Source: a virus
DNA length: 21,020 nucleotides
Direction: 5' to 3' (one strand)
IMG/VR virus record: IMGVR_UViG_3300030012_004901
Span: 1 to 21,020 of that record
The translations under genes and the position numbers were made by a program. Of the stretch, positions 6,323-13,508 are shown piece after piece (position 1 is the first letter of the stretch; each line of letters begins with the position of its first letter). A model generated the notes under the pieces. It did not search any database. It was not told the DNA's origin and worked only from the letters and a program-made list of their open reading frames with translations.

Positions 6323-6712
6323 ATGGCATATAAACCGGATAGTCCAAATAAATACGCAGGCAAGCAGGTAATTATTACTTCTGACAGATTACTCTTCAAT
6401 GCTAGAAACGACGCAATTCTAATAATAGGAGACCAAACAGTTGGTATATCTACAAACGGAACGTTTAATGTTGATAGCGGAAAGGAGACAATTATCAATA
6501 GTCCCGAAATTTATTTAGGATTAGACGCTACAGAACCAGTAGTATTAGGAGACACGTTATTAGGACTATTAGAAGAGCTTTGCGACGAGCTGGCAAAAGA
6601 AACCCACCCAACCCCAGTAGGAGTCAGTGGTCCACCTATAAACGCAGCAGCATATTCATCAATAAAAAGTAGGCTTAAGCAATTTTTAAGTCCTCAAAAT
6701 TTTACACTATAA
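6323..6712 (+). CDS. Baseplate/spike-associated protein (129 aa)
   Basis: The N-terminal 70 residues are a run of short strands (KQVIITSDRLLFNARNDAIL, IIGDQTVGISTNGTFNVDSG, ETIINSPEIYLGLDA) typical of a small beta-helix or beta-prism as in spike C-termini. A helical part follows (GDTLLGLLEELCDELAKETH), then a Pro-rich loop and a C-terminal helix. The 'INSPEIYLGLDATEPVVLG' type segment recurs in small baseplate proteins of T4-like marine phages (recalled, not searched). It may cap or extend the spike made by the preceding protein. AGGAG (6311-6315) lies 7 bases before the ATG. The stop is two bases from the next start. Confidence 0.7.
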   Translation: MAYKPDSPNKYAGKQVIITSDRLLFNARNDAILIIGDQTVGISTNGTFNVDSGKETIINSPEIYLGLDATEPVVLGDTLLGLLEELCDELAKETHPTPVGVSGPPINAAAYSSIKSRLKQFLSPQNFTL

Positions 6713-6714
6713 CT

Positions 6715-7167
6715 ATGGCATTTTTACCAAATTTATTCGCTTTACAAGTAGACCAATTAGAGGCTAATCCTCCAACAAATGCTCTAGCATTCGCAAACGG
6801 ATGGGCAGATGCGTTCTATAACGGTTTTGGAAAACCTACACCGCCTTCAGTAACAGCAGAGATAGCTAGACAGGCTGCCTTTGGAATATTTATTAACGCA
6901 TACAATCAAGATGAGGATCCAGGAAAAACCTTAATGAAGCAAGGCGCAGCTGCCTTTGCCAATGCATTGGGTTTAGGAATGCTACCAGCGTTTGCTGCCG
7001 TTCCACCAATGTCTCCGTGCCCAATATGGGAGCAGCAAGGCGGAACTATAGTTAAAATAAAATCAAAAGGAAGCGCTGGACAAATAATGTCTCTAGTGGC
7101 CCTTCAATGGTTTGCAACTGGAAAAGCAGTAAATACCAGTAGTGGTGTAACTCTTCCTTGGCTATAA
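6715..7167 (+). CDS. Hypothetical structural protein of the baseplate block (150 aa)
   Basis: The 150-residue product is neutral and rich in Ala, Gly and Pro, with helices around residues 25-65 (ALAFANGWADAFYNGFGK, then EIARQAAFGIFINAYNQ) and 70-95. A short strand-forming segment follows (GTIVKIKSKGSAGQIMSLVA). There is no signal peptide, and the mildly hydrophobic helix near residues 79-97 is not a convincing membrane segment. No ribosome binding site is visible, and the start lies two bases after the upstream stop, so expression should be coupled to the 129-residue gene. Position and coupling suggest a virion component. No domain is recognised. Confidence 0.6.
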   Translation: MAFLPNLFALQVDQLEANPPTNALAFANGWADAFYNGFGKPTPPSVTAEIARQAAFGIFINAYNQDEDPGKTLMKQGAAAFANALGLGMLPAFAAVPPMSPCPIWEQQGGTIVKIKSKGSAGQIMSLVALQWFATGKAVNTSSGVTLPWL

Positions 7168-7207
7168 AATAAACACGGCCATACTCAAATAAAATACCAA
7201 TTATTTT

Positions 7208-7217
7208 TATATTTATA
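7208..7217 (+). promoter_or_regulatory. Candidate late promoter of the surface-chemistry cassette
   Basis: TATATTTATA lies 34 bases before the first cassette gene. A weak AT-only inverted repeat (AAATAA at 7187-7192 with TTATTT at 7201-7206) is just upstream. This copy makes the cassette a transcription unit separate from the baseplate genes before it. Confidence 0.6.
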
Positions 7218-7251
7218 TATAGTAGATAGTTATAGATTTAGGGGAACAATA

Positions 7252-8346
7252 ATGAATGTTTTAATTCCAATGGCTGGAGAAGGGTCAAGATTCAAGATTA
7301 ACGGATACGAGCTACCAAAACCTTTAATAGAAGTTGATGGTGAACCAATGATTAAAAAAGCTGTGTCAACGTTGAATCTACAAGGAAGGCATATCTTCGT
7401 TACCAGAAAATATGAAAATAATTCTAACAATGAAAAGTTAAGAAAGACTCTTAAAGAAATATCTCCAAATTGCATCATATTAGAAATAGATAAACTTACA
7501 AATGGTTCGGCTGAAACTTGTCTAATAGCAAAAGATTATATAGATAATTCTGAGGAACTAATAATTACAAACTGTGACCAATTGATGGAATGGGACTCTA
7601 CCCTTTTTAACAACTTTATTAAGGGAGAAATGGATGGAGCAGTTGTAACATATACTTCACAAGACCCAAAAAATAGTTTTGTAGAATTAGGAAAGGATAA
7701 CAAGGCTAAAAAGATAGTAGAAAAAGACGTTATATCAAATATTGCCTTGATAGGCTTGCACTACTGGAAAAAAGGATCTGATTTCGTAGATTCTGTTGAG
7801 GAAATGATAAAAAATGATATAAGACATAAGAACGAATATTATGTAGCACCAACGTATAATTCTCTAATAAAAAAAGGTAAAGACATAAGAGTTTACCATC
7901 TAGGAGAAAATCAATACATTCCAGTTGGAACGCCAAACGATTTAAACCTATACATAGGAAGAAAAAGAGAATACAATAAAGATAAGTTAAAAACAATAAT
8001 TTGTGATATAGACGGAACAATACTTAAGCACATTCATAAATACTCTAGGTTAAATGAGAGACCTCAAATATTAACTGGTGTTAGAGAAAAGATAGATGAA
8101 TGGGATTCTACTGGCCATAAAATTATACTTATGACTGGAAGAAAAGAATCAGCTAGAAAAGTAACGGAAAAATTTTTAGAAGAATTAGCAATACCATACG
8201 ACCAATTGATTATGGGAGTAGGTAATGGTAATAGAATTTTAATTAACGATAAAATAACGCAAGTTTCTTTCGATAGAGCTTCATCAGTTAACGTTGTAAC
8301 CAATGGCGGGTTCAATGATACCGACTGGAAAAAATACGGATTGTAA
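7252..8346 (+). CDS. Bifunctional sugar-phosphate nucleotidyltransferase / HAD phosphatase
   Basis: A 364-residue fusion. Residues 1 to about 235 are a nucleotidyltransferase: the nucleotide-binding loop MAGEGSRF (G9, G11, R13), PKPLIEV (K23) and the metal-site strand TNCDQ (D109). Enzymes of this class join a sugar or polyol phosphate to an NTP. Residues about 247-364 are a HAD-type hydrolase: CDIDGT (D252 nucleophile, D254 acid), MTGR (T295) and ILINDK (D333). One chain would thus both release phosphate and activate a substrate in the same pathway. The exact substrate is not readable. GGGG (7241-7244) lies 7 bases before the ATG. The stop overlaps the cupin start (TAATG). An LicC-type cytidylyltransferase is one alternative for the first half. 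Confidence 0.8.
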   Translation: MNVLIPMAGEGSRFKINGYELPKPLIEVDGEPMIKKAVSTLNLQGRHIFVTRKYENNSNNEKLRKTLKEISPNCIILEIDKLTNGSAETCLIAKDYIDNSEELIITNCDQLMEWDSTLFNNFIKGEMDGAVVTYTSQDPKNSFVELGKDNKAKKIVEKDVISNIALIGLHYWKKGSDFVDSVEEMIKNDIRHKNEYYVAPTYNSLIKKGKDIRVYHLGENQYIPVGTPNDLNLYIGRKREYNKDKLKTIICDIDGTILKHIHKYSRLNERPQILTGVREKIDEWDSTGHKIILMTGRKESARKVTEKFLEELAIPYDQLIMGVGNGNRILINDKITQVSFDRASSVNVVTNGGFNDTDWKKYGL

Positions 8347-8678
8347 TGAAAATATTTAAACTAAAGGATATGAAACAAGGATGGTTCTTTGGTAATTTTG
8401 AACCTTCTGCATACAAGGATAGCGAAGTTGAAGTTTGTTATAGGGTACACCCAAAAGGAGAGAAATGGGAATGGCATTATCACAAAGAAATTACAGAGGT
8501 TAATGTTTTAATTGAAGGAAAAATGATTATGCATGGTAAAACTTTAGTCTCTGGAGACATATTTACAATAGAGCCGTATGAAATATCCGACCAAGAATTC
8601 TTAGAAGACTGTAAAATAATTTGCGTAAAAACAAAAAACAAACCAAAAGACAAATATATTGTAAAGGTTGAATCATGA
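8346..8678 (+). CDS. Cupin-fold protein of the cassette
   Basis: A 110-residue single-domain cupin. The first cupin motif is visible as W43-H44-Y-H46 with E51 (HYHKEITEVNVLIEGK), followed by GKTLVSGDIFTIEPYEI and DCKIICVKT, the second half of the barrel. The histidine expected in the second motif is absent, so metal binding would be incomplete, or the protein may bind sugar without metal. Small cupins in polysaccharide loci are often sugar isomerases or epimerases, or accessory binding proteins. Which one applies here cannot be read. The start overlaps the upstream stop by one base and the end overlaps the next gene (ATGA), so it is translated as part of a tight operon. Confidence 0.7.
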   Translation: MKIFKLKDMKQGWFFGNFEPSAYKDSEVEVCYRVHPKGEKWEWHYHKEITEVNVLIEGKMIMHGKTLVSGDIFTIEPYEISDQEFLEDCKIICVKTKNKPKDKYIVKVES

Positions 8679-9109
8679 AACTAATATCACACAGAGGAAA
8701 TATAAACGGAAAAAAACCTAAATTAGAAAATATGCCTGAATACATAGATAAAGCCCTTGATTTAGGATATGATGTAGAAATTGACGTTTGGTATACTGAT
8801 GGATTTTGGTTAGGACACGATGAGCCACAATATAAGACCGATGTTGAATATTTATCTAAACCTGGACTGTGGTGCCACGCAAAAAACAATGACGCACTAT
8901 TTGAATTATCAAAAAATGCAGACAGAATTATGCAATATTTTTGGCACCAAGAAGACGATTTTACCTTAACTTCACAAGGTTATTTATGGACATATCCTGG
9001 AAAAAAATTATATCCTAATAGTATATGTGTTTTGCCTGAGCTTGTTAAACATGTAAATATTACTAACTGTTATGGTATCTGTAGTGACGAGATAGAGAGA
9101 TATAGATGA
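8675..9109 (+). CDS. Glycerophosphodiester phosphodiesterase-like protein (short)
   Basis: A 144-residue protein with the ordered catalytic signature of the GDPD/PI-PLC-like family: H6-R7-G8, E18-N19, E35-I-D37 and G47-H48-D49. These correspond to the HRG, EN, ExD and HD motifs that hold the metal and the phosphodiester. Known full-length GDPDs have about 230-250 residues forming a complete TIM barrel. This one stops early, after CYGICSDEIERYR, yet shows conserved-looking segments (GLWCHAKN, GYLWTYPGKKL), so it is probably a natural short family and not a fragment. It could release glycerol phosphate or choline from a phosphodiester, or trim a glycan phosphate (inference). AAAGG precedes the start, and ATGA overlaps join it to both neighbours. 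Confidence 0.7.
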   Translation: MKLISHRGNINGKKPKLENMPEYIDKALDLGYDVEIDVWYTDGFWLGHDEPQYKTDVEYLSKPGLWCHAKNNDALFELSKNADRIMQYFWHQEDDFTLTSQGYLWTYPGKKLYPNSICVLPELVKHVNITNCYGICSDEIERYR

Positions 9110-9900
9110 AAATAGCTATACTATTTCATGGGCACCTTCGAAGTTTTAGAAATACAAAGGATAGTTTTAACGAGAAAGTATTAAATAGCTTGTCATCTTT
9201 TGGTTTTAAACAAGATACGTTTATACACACATGGGATAAAGAAGAATTTTTAACTAAAACTTGGCATGAAGGCGCAAAAACAGCAATACCAACTTCAACC
9301 GATGAAGTCAAAAAAGCATATAACCCAAAAGGATTATCTATTGAAAAGCAAGAGTTAAAAAATACAAAAGATATTTTTGGAAGACCATACGATTCATTTA
9401 AGTCCTATTGGTATAGTCTCTATCAAGCTTTCATGTTGATGAAAAATTATGAAGAAAAAAATCAATTTAAGTATGACTCTATAATTGTAACTAGACCCGA
9501 TGTTCAATATTTTTCTAATATATTTTTATCAGAGATAGAAAAACAAGACACACTATGGCAATGCCAAGTATACACAAAGAGAGCAGCATCAGATGTTTTA
9601 TTTTATGGCAATAGAGACACGATAGAGAAATCAATAGTTTTATTTTACGAAAATTTTGATGATTTACATTCTGATAAAAATGTATCAAAATACGTAAACA
9701 ACGAGTATATATTCAATGACTTCATTTCTTTTAATTGCAATGTTAGGCAATCAAAGTATTGCATGCCTAGAGATTGGAGAATACTTAGAAGTTGGTGGAA
9801 ACCAAACCATGTCGTAGGCCATAAGAAATGGGATAAAAATTTGTGTGAACAAGACATAAAATCAAACAACAAATATAAATTTTACAGGCATGACAAATAA
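9106..9900 (+). CDS. Glycosyltransferase-like protein of the cassette
   Basis: A 264-residue protein that begins with a strand-and-loop KIAILFHGHLRSF, has H41-T-W-D44 (FIHTWD) after the second strand, and R130-P-D132 (IVTRPD) near the middle. This is the layout of a nucleotide-sugar-binding Rossmann-type fold, with RPD in place of the usual DxD metal motif. Similar 'GH.R.F ... HTWD ... TRPD' proteins occur in polysaccharide gene clusters and in aquatic phages as putative glycosyltransferases (recalled). I cannot name donor or acceptor. There is no membrane segment, so it should act in the cytoplasm. The start overlaps the previous stop (ATGA), and the end overlaps the sulfotransferase gene by 11 bases. 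Confidence 0.6.
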   Translation: MKIAILFHGHLRSFRNTKDSFNEKVLNSLSSFGFKQDTFIHTWDKEEFLTKTWHEGAKTAIPTSTDEVKKAYNPKGLSIEKQELKNTKDIFGRPYDSFKSYWYSLYQAFMLMKNYEEKNQFKYDSIIVTRPDVQYFSNIFLSEIEKQDTLWQCQVYTKRAASDVLFYGNRDTIEKSIVLFYENFDDLHSDKNVSKYVNNEYIFNDFISFNCNVRQSKYCMPRDWRILRSWWKPNHVVGHKKWDKNLCEQDIKSNNKYKFYRHDK

Positions 9901-10531
9901 CTTATACAAAACAATATTTATTCATTTTTCAAAAACAGGCGGTTCGAGCATAGAGAATTATTTTGGTTCAAGAGACGGCGTGATAACAACAGAGGTTACC
10001 TTGACAGATGGGTCTAGAAAAACAATAACCGAGTCCCATCACATGAGCTCTGAAAAATATGTGAAAAACAATGGAATCGATGTTTGGCAAGACTTTTTTA
10101 AGTTTTCATTCGTTAGAAATCCATGGGACTGGTTTGTATCTCATTTCCATTGGGATATAAAGCAATACCATATAGCTTTAAAAGAAGGAAGACCAATAAA
10201 GTACAGGAGAAAATTTATTGTCGAAGAATGCAATAGTGATTTCAAAACCTACGTTAAAGAAGGAGCAAAAAGACCAGATTGGTTTGTTTTTCCGGACATG
10301 GTGGACTATTGTAAAGGCGTAGATTTCATAGGGAAGTTTGAAAGGTTACAAGATGATTTTGATATTGTTTGTGAAAAAATAAATGCCCCAAAGAAAACGT
10401 TGCCACACCTAAAAAAACCTGATCCAAGGCCCCACTACTCTAAATTTTATGACCAAAGGTGTATAGATATTGTTTATGGTATTATGCAAAAAGATATAGA
10501 TTTCTTTAAGTACACATTCGAATCTAAATAA
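9890..10531 (+). CDS. PAPS-dependent sulfotransferase family protein
   Basis: A 213-residue protein with both sulfate-donor-binding motifs. The 5'-phosphosulfate loop is FIHFSKTGGSSI (K15, T16, S19, S20). The 3'-phosphate motif is FVRNPWDWFVSHF (R76, S84). Then comes a segment VDFIGKFERLQDDF and a His/Pro-rich stretch before the final helix. This layout fits the membrane-associated or carbohydrate sulfotransferase group (Sulfotransfer_2-like). The usual product is a sulfated sugar, using PAPS from host metabolism. It has no membrane anchor. As the last gene of the cassette it probably finishes the product made by its neighbours. Starts ATG 9890 inside the upstream gene without a good ribosome binding site, so coupled translation is likely. 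Confidence 0.8.
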   Translation: MTNNLYKTIFIHFSKTGGSSIENYFGSRDGVITTEVTLTDGSRKTITESHHMSSEKYVKNNGIDVWQDFFKFSFVRNPWDWFVSHFHWDIKQYHIALKEGRPIKYRRKFIVEECNSDFKTYVKEGAKRPDWFVFPDMVDYCKGVDFIGKFERLQDDFDIVCEKINAPKKTLPHLKKPDPRPHYSKFYDQRCIDIVYGIMQKDIDFFKYTFESK

Positions 10532-10542
10532 TATAACAATAT

Positions 10543-10556
10543 GAGTAACGTTACTC
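10543..10556. other. Perfect 14-base palindrome after the cassette
   Basis: GAGTAACGTTACTC is a perfect palindrome 11 bases after the sulfotransferase stop and 29 bases before the next candidate promoter. No T run follows (GTAGAAG), so it is not a standard intrinsic terminator. It could be an operator for a dimeric protein or a hairpin that protects the 3' end. Confidence 0.5.
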
Positions 10557-10585
10557 GTAGAAGAAGTTAATATTTGCCGTTTATT

Positions 10586-10595
10586 GATATTTATA
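10586..10595 (+). promoter_or_regulatory. Candidate late promoter (GATATTTATA)
   Basis: GATATTTATA has one mismatch to the TATATTTATA motif seen at the other four sites. It lies 38 bases before the ATG at 10634 and starts the second baseplate block. Confidence 0.5.
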
Positions 10596-10633
10596 TATTG
10601 ATAAATAGTGTATACCACAAGGAGATTTTACTT

Positions 10634-11071
10634 ATGAAAAAATCAGATTTAATAGAAGTTATTAGAAAAGTTGTTCGTAAAGAGGTAAAACTAGCCCTAA
10701 AAGAAGAACAAAACAAAAAACAGCCATCGACAAACGGAGAGTTTGGTCAAATGATGGAACACGCTGAAGAGTTATTTAACAAAACAGAATATACAAGTAA
10801 TTCTGCTTTAAATGAGGCACTAAAACAAACGGCAGCAAATAGAGATGAGTGGCCAACTATGGGAGGTAAAACTTTTACAGATGGAAGAGCAGGTCTAGCA
10901 AGCGCAATGGGAATGCAATCACCAGACCAAATGTTTGGTGGTAAGCCAACGGTAGATCAAATGGTACCACAAGACAGAAAGCACATAAAGATAGACGATG
11001 ATTTAGCAGGAATACTTACTAGAGACTATAGTGCTTTAATGAAACACCCTAAAATGCAAAACAAAAAGTAA
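10634..11071 (+). CDS. Small structural-block protein with N-terminal coiled coil (145 aa)
   Basis: I chose ATG 10634 because AAGGAG (10619-10624) sits 9 bases upstream. The frame also has an ATG at 10574, but that would run through the candidate promoter at 10586-10595 and adds residues of no evident fold. The first 30 residues form a basic amphipathic helix (SDLIEVIRKVVRKEVKLALK). A Gln/Asn/Met-rich middle follows with a Gly-rich loop (EWPTMGGKTFTDGRAGLASA), and a C-terminal segment DDDLAGILTRDYSALMKHP resembles the ends of uncharacterised proteins found before gene 25 in related phages (recalled). Its place directly before gp25-like suggests a virion or tail-assembly role (inference). No catalytic motif is seen. 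Confidence 0.65.
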   Translation: MKKSDLIEVIRKVVRKEVKLALKEEQNKKQPSTNGEFGQMMEHAEELFNKTEYTSNSALNEALKQTAANRDEWPTMGGKTFTDGRAGLASAMGMQSPDQMFGGKPTVDQMVPQDRKHIKIDDDLAGILTRDYSALMKHPKMQNKK

Positions 11072-11075
11072 ATAG

Positions 11076-11612
11076 ATGGAAAAAATAGTTGACATAGAAA
11101 ATAATGTTCAAATAGATCCTGGAAAAGGTAAAATAGTAAAAAGAGGAAACCAGCCTGGTCCTGGAAGAGAAGAGTTTAGACTAGAGCCAATGGACTTTGA
11201 AACAGATATTTCTCTAGGTTTAGATTTGCCGTTTAGAGAGAGGTCTGGAAAATTATTTCAACTAAACTATTTATCTATTGACCAAGCCATTACAAATCTA
11301 AAAAATTTAATTTTAACGCTTAAAGGAGAAAGGGTAATGCACCCTAATTTTGGCACAAATATTAAAAGATATTTATTTGAACCAAATTTTCCAGAATTGA
11401 GATCTAGAATTAAGACAGAGATAGAAGACACTGTTAAATTTTGGCTGCCATATATAGACATAAAAGAATTGAGTGTAATTATTCCAGAAGCTCCAGCAGG
11501 ATCTCAGCCGTTTCTTGATAGATTGCATGGAATATCAGTAGAACTAACGTTTGGTTTACTAAATAATACTTTAGATGAAAGAACCATTGTACTAGAAATT
11601 AAGGCAGACTAA
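11076..11612 (+). CDS. 25: gp25-like baseplate wedge protein
   Basis: A 178-residue member of the GPW/gp25 family, a core part of the baseplate wedge in contractile tails and related to TssE of type VI secretion. The core starts near residue 55: a helix with QAITNLKNLILTLKGER, the characteristic GERVMHPNFG (84-93), YLFEP (99-103), then a helix RSRIKTEIEDTVKFWLPYI and a final beta sheet ending in ERTIVLEIKAD. Compared with T4 gp25 (132 residues) it carries about 50 extra N-terminal residues with a Pro/Gly-rich loop (RGNQPGPGREEFRLEPMDF). It lies directly before the gp6-like gene, its partner in the wedge, with only one base between stop and next ATG. No clear ribosome binding site precedes it. 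Confidence 0.9.
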   Translation: MEKIVDIENNVQIDPGKGKIVKRGNQPGPGREEFRLEPMDFETDISLGLDLPFRERSGKLFQLNYLSIDQAITNLKNLILTLKGERVMHPNFGTNIKRYLFEPNFPELRSRIKTEIEDTVKFWLPYIDIKELSVIIPEAPAGSQPFLDRLHGISVELTFGLLNNTLDERTIVLEIKAD

Positions 11613-11613
11613 G

Positions 11614-13497
11614 ATGGCAATACAAACAGCAAAAAAAGATTTAAGATACCTCAACAAAGATTTCCAGCAATATAGGGATAAGTTAATTGATTTTTCTAAG
11701 ACTTATTTTCCAGATATTTTTAATGACTTCAATGAGTCATCACCCGGTATGATTTTTATAGAGATGGCGGCTTATGTTGGCGATGTACTATCATATTATA
11801 TAGACAATCAACTTAGAGAAAGCTTATTATTAGAGGCACAGGAAAAAAGTAATATTGTTCAAATAGCAAAAGGATTAGGGTATAAAGCCAAGCCAACAGT
11901 TGCTTCAACCGTAGAGCTAGATGTATTTTTATTATTGCCACCAGCCGGAACGGGACAAAACGTTGGTCCAGATTATAGATATGCTCCGGTGGTTGACGAG
12001 GGAATGACAGTAACTGCACCAACACAGGGACAAGTAGGCTTTTTTACAACTGCCCCTGTAGACTTTAAATTCTCTAGTTCATTCGACCCAACAGAAGTAT
12101 CAGTTTTTAAGATAGATTCCAATGGTAATCCAGAAAGTTTTCTATTAAAAAAATCTGTTTTTGCAAAGTCTGGAACAGAAAAAGAAGCGTCTTTTGAATT
12201 TGGCAGTCCAATAAAATTTGATAAAAGATTATTGACCGATACAAACGTTATTGAAATTTTAGATGTAACCGATAGCGATGGAAACAAATACCACGAAGTT
12301 GATTATTTGGCTCAAGAAACGGCTTTTGTTGAGGTACAAAATACCGCACTACAAGATGAGGAGTTATCACAATTTAACGATCAAACACCGTATCTCCTTA
12401 AGCTTAAAAGAACAGCAAAAAGATTTGTTACTAATGTTAGACCAGATATGACGACTGAATTATTATTTGGAGCTGGAAACTCAGGAGAAGCAGATGAATT
12501 GATAATACCAAACCCAGATAATGTGGGATTAGCATTACCATACGGAAACGTTTCACAAATAGATAATGCATGGGATCCATCAAATACAATGTTTACACGG
12601 GCATATGGTCAAGCTCCAGCAAATACAGACCTAACCGTAAAATATTTGGTTGGTGGAGGCGTTGAAGCCAACGTTAGGGCTGGAACAATAACCGAACTAG
12701 AAACAGTGTCATTTACACTAGATAGAGATGGATTAGATACTACAGTAATAAATTTTGTTGAAGGATCCATAGCAGTAAACAACCCTGTCCCAGCTGCTGG
12801 AGGAAAATCTGCAGAAACAAATGAAGAAATAAGGCAAAATGCAATAGCATTTTTTGCAGCACAGAATAGAGTAGTAACTAGAGAAGATTTTCTAGCTAGA
12901 ATATATTCAATGCCTCCTAGGTTTGGTAACGTCTCAAAAGCATACTTGATACAAGATGAGCAAGAAAATTCAAAAACAGGAGAAGAAATAGCCAATCCAC
13001 TAGCTATAAACTGCTATGTTCTTGGATACAATGCTAGTAAACAGTTGACAAACCTAAACATTGTAACAAAGGAAAATTTAAGAAACTATCTAAGTAAATT
13101 TAGAATGCTGACAGATGCAGTAAACATTAAAAATGGTTTCATCATAAATATAGGAATAGATTTTTCGATAGTTCCACTACCTGGATACCAGGGAAAAGAG
13201 GTACTAGCTAGTTGTATATTTAAGCTGCAAGAAATATTTGACATAAATAAATGGCAATTTAATGAGCCTATATTTACGGGAAATGTTGCAACAGAATTAG
13301 ACAAGGTAGACGGCGTACAGACAGTAATAGATTTACAGTTCCATTGTAAATTTGATAAGGCATCGGGTTACTCTGGTAATTTTTATGACTTACAGGCGGC
13401 AACTAAAAATAAAATTATATATCCATCACAAGACCCAGCAATATTTGAGGTTAAATTCCCAGATAAAGATATTAGGGGCAAGGTTGTAAGCTATTAG
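11614..13497 (+). CDS. 6: gp6-like baseplate wedge protein (J-type)
   Basis: A 627-residue protein close in length to T4 gp6 (660). The N-terminal 80 residues carry the conserved block for this family: YLNKDFQQYRDKLIDFSKTY, then DFNESSPGMIFIEMAAYVGD and VLSYYIDNQLRESLLLEAQ. The central and C-terminal parts have the Baseplate_J-like layout: a segment NNPVPAAGGKSAETNEEIRQ followed by QNRVVTREDFLARIYSMPP, then FGNVSKAYLI. This is the stretch with 'G...E..E.IR..A...F....R.VT..D' typical of J proteins. In T4, gp6 forms the ring that clamps wedges together around the hub and contacts gp25. AAGG lies 9-12 bases before the ATG. Gene order 25-6 agrees with the assignment. Confidence 0.9.
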   Translation: MAIQTAKKDLRYLNKDFQQYRDKLIDFSKTYFPDIFNDFNESSPGMIFIEMAAYVGDVLSYYIDNQLRESLLLEAQEKSNIVQIAKGLGYKAKPTVASTVELDVFLLLPPAGTGQNVGPDYRYAPVVDEGMTVTAPTQGQVGFFTTAPVDFKFSSSFDPTEVSVFKIDSNGNPESFLLKKSVFAKSGTEKEASFEFGSPIKFDKRLLTDTNVIEILDVTDSDGNKYHEVDYLAQETAFVEVQNTALQDEELSQFNDQTPYLLKLKRTAKRFVTNVRPDMTTELLFGAGNSGEADELIIPNPDNVGLALPYGNVSQIDNAWDPSNTMFTRAYGQAPANTDLTVKYLVGGGVEANVRAGTITELETVSFTLDRDGLDTTVINFVEGSIAVNNPVPAAGGKSAETNEEIRQNAIAFFAAQNRVVTREDFLARIYSMPPRFGNVSKAYLIQDEQENSKTGEEIANPLAINCYVLGYNASKQLTNLNIVTKENLRNYLSKFRMLTDAVNIKNGFIINIGIDFSIVPLPGYQGKEVLASCIFKLQEIFDINKWQFNEPIFTGNVATELDKVDGVQTVIDLQFHCKFDKASGYSGNFYDLQAATKNKIIYPSQDPAIFEVKFPDKDIRGKVVSY

Positions 13498-13508
13498 GAG
13501 AATAAGAA

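Noticed and set aside
7252-10531. Low G+C of the cassette as a sign of recent transfer
   Set aside because: Hand counts of 60-base rows give 23-28% in the cassette (7381, 9421, 9661) and 35-53% in some structural rows (5221, 12841, 18001). However, rows in the HD gene (2161), gp25-like gene (11281) and gp6 start (11641) are also 28-30%. The contrast is not specific.
10574-10633. Upstream start at ATG 10574 for the gene ending at 11071
   Set aside because: It would place a candidate promoter inside the coding region and lacks a ribosome binding site. ATG 10634 has AAGGAG at proper spacing.
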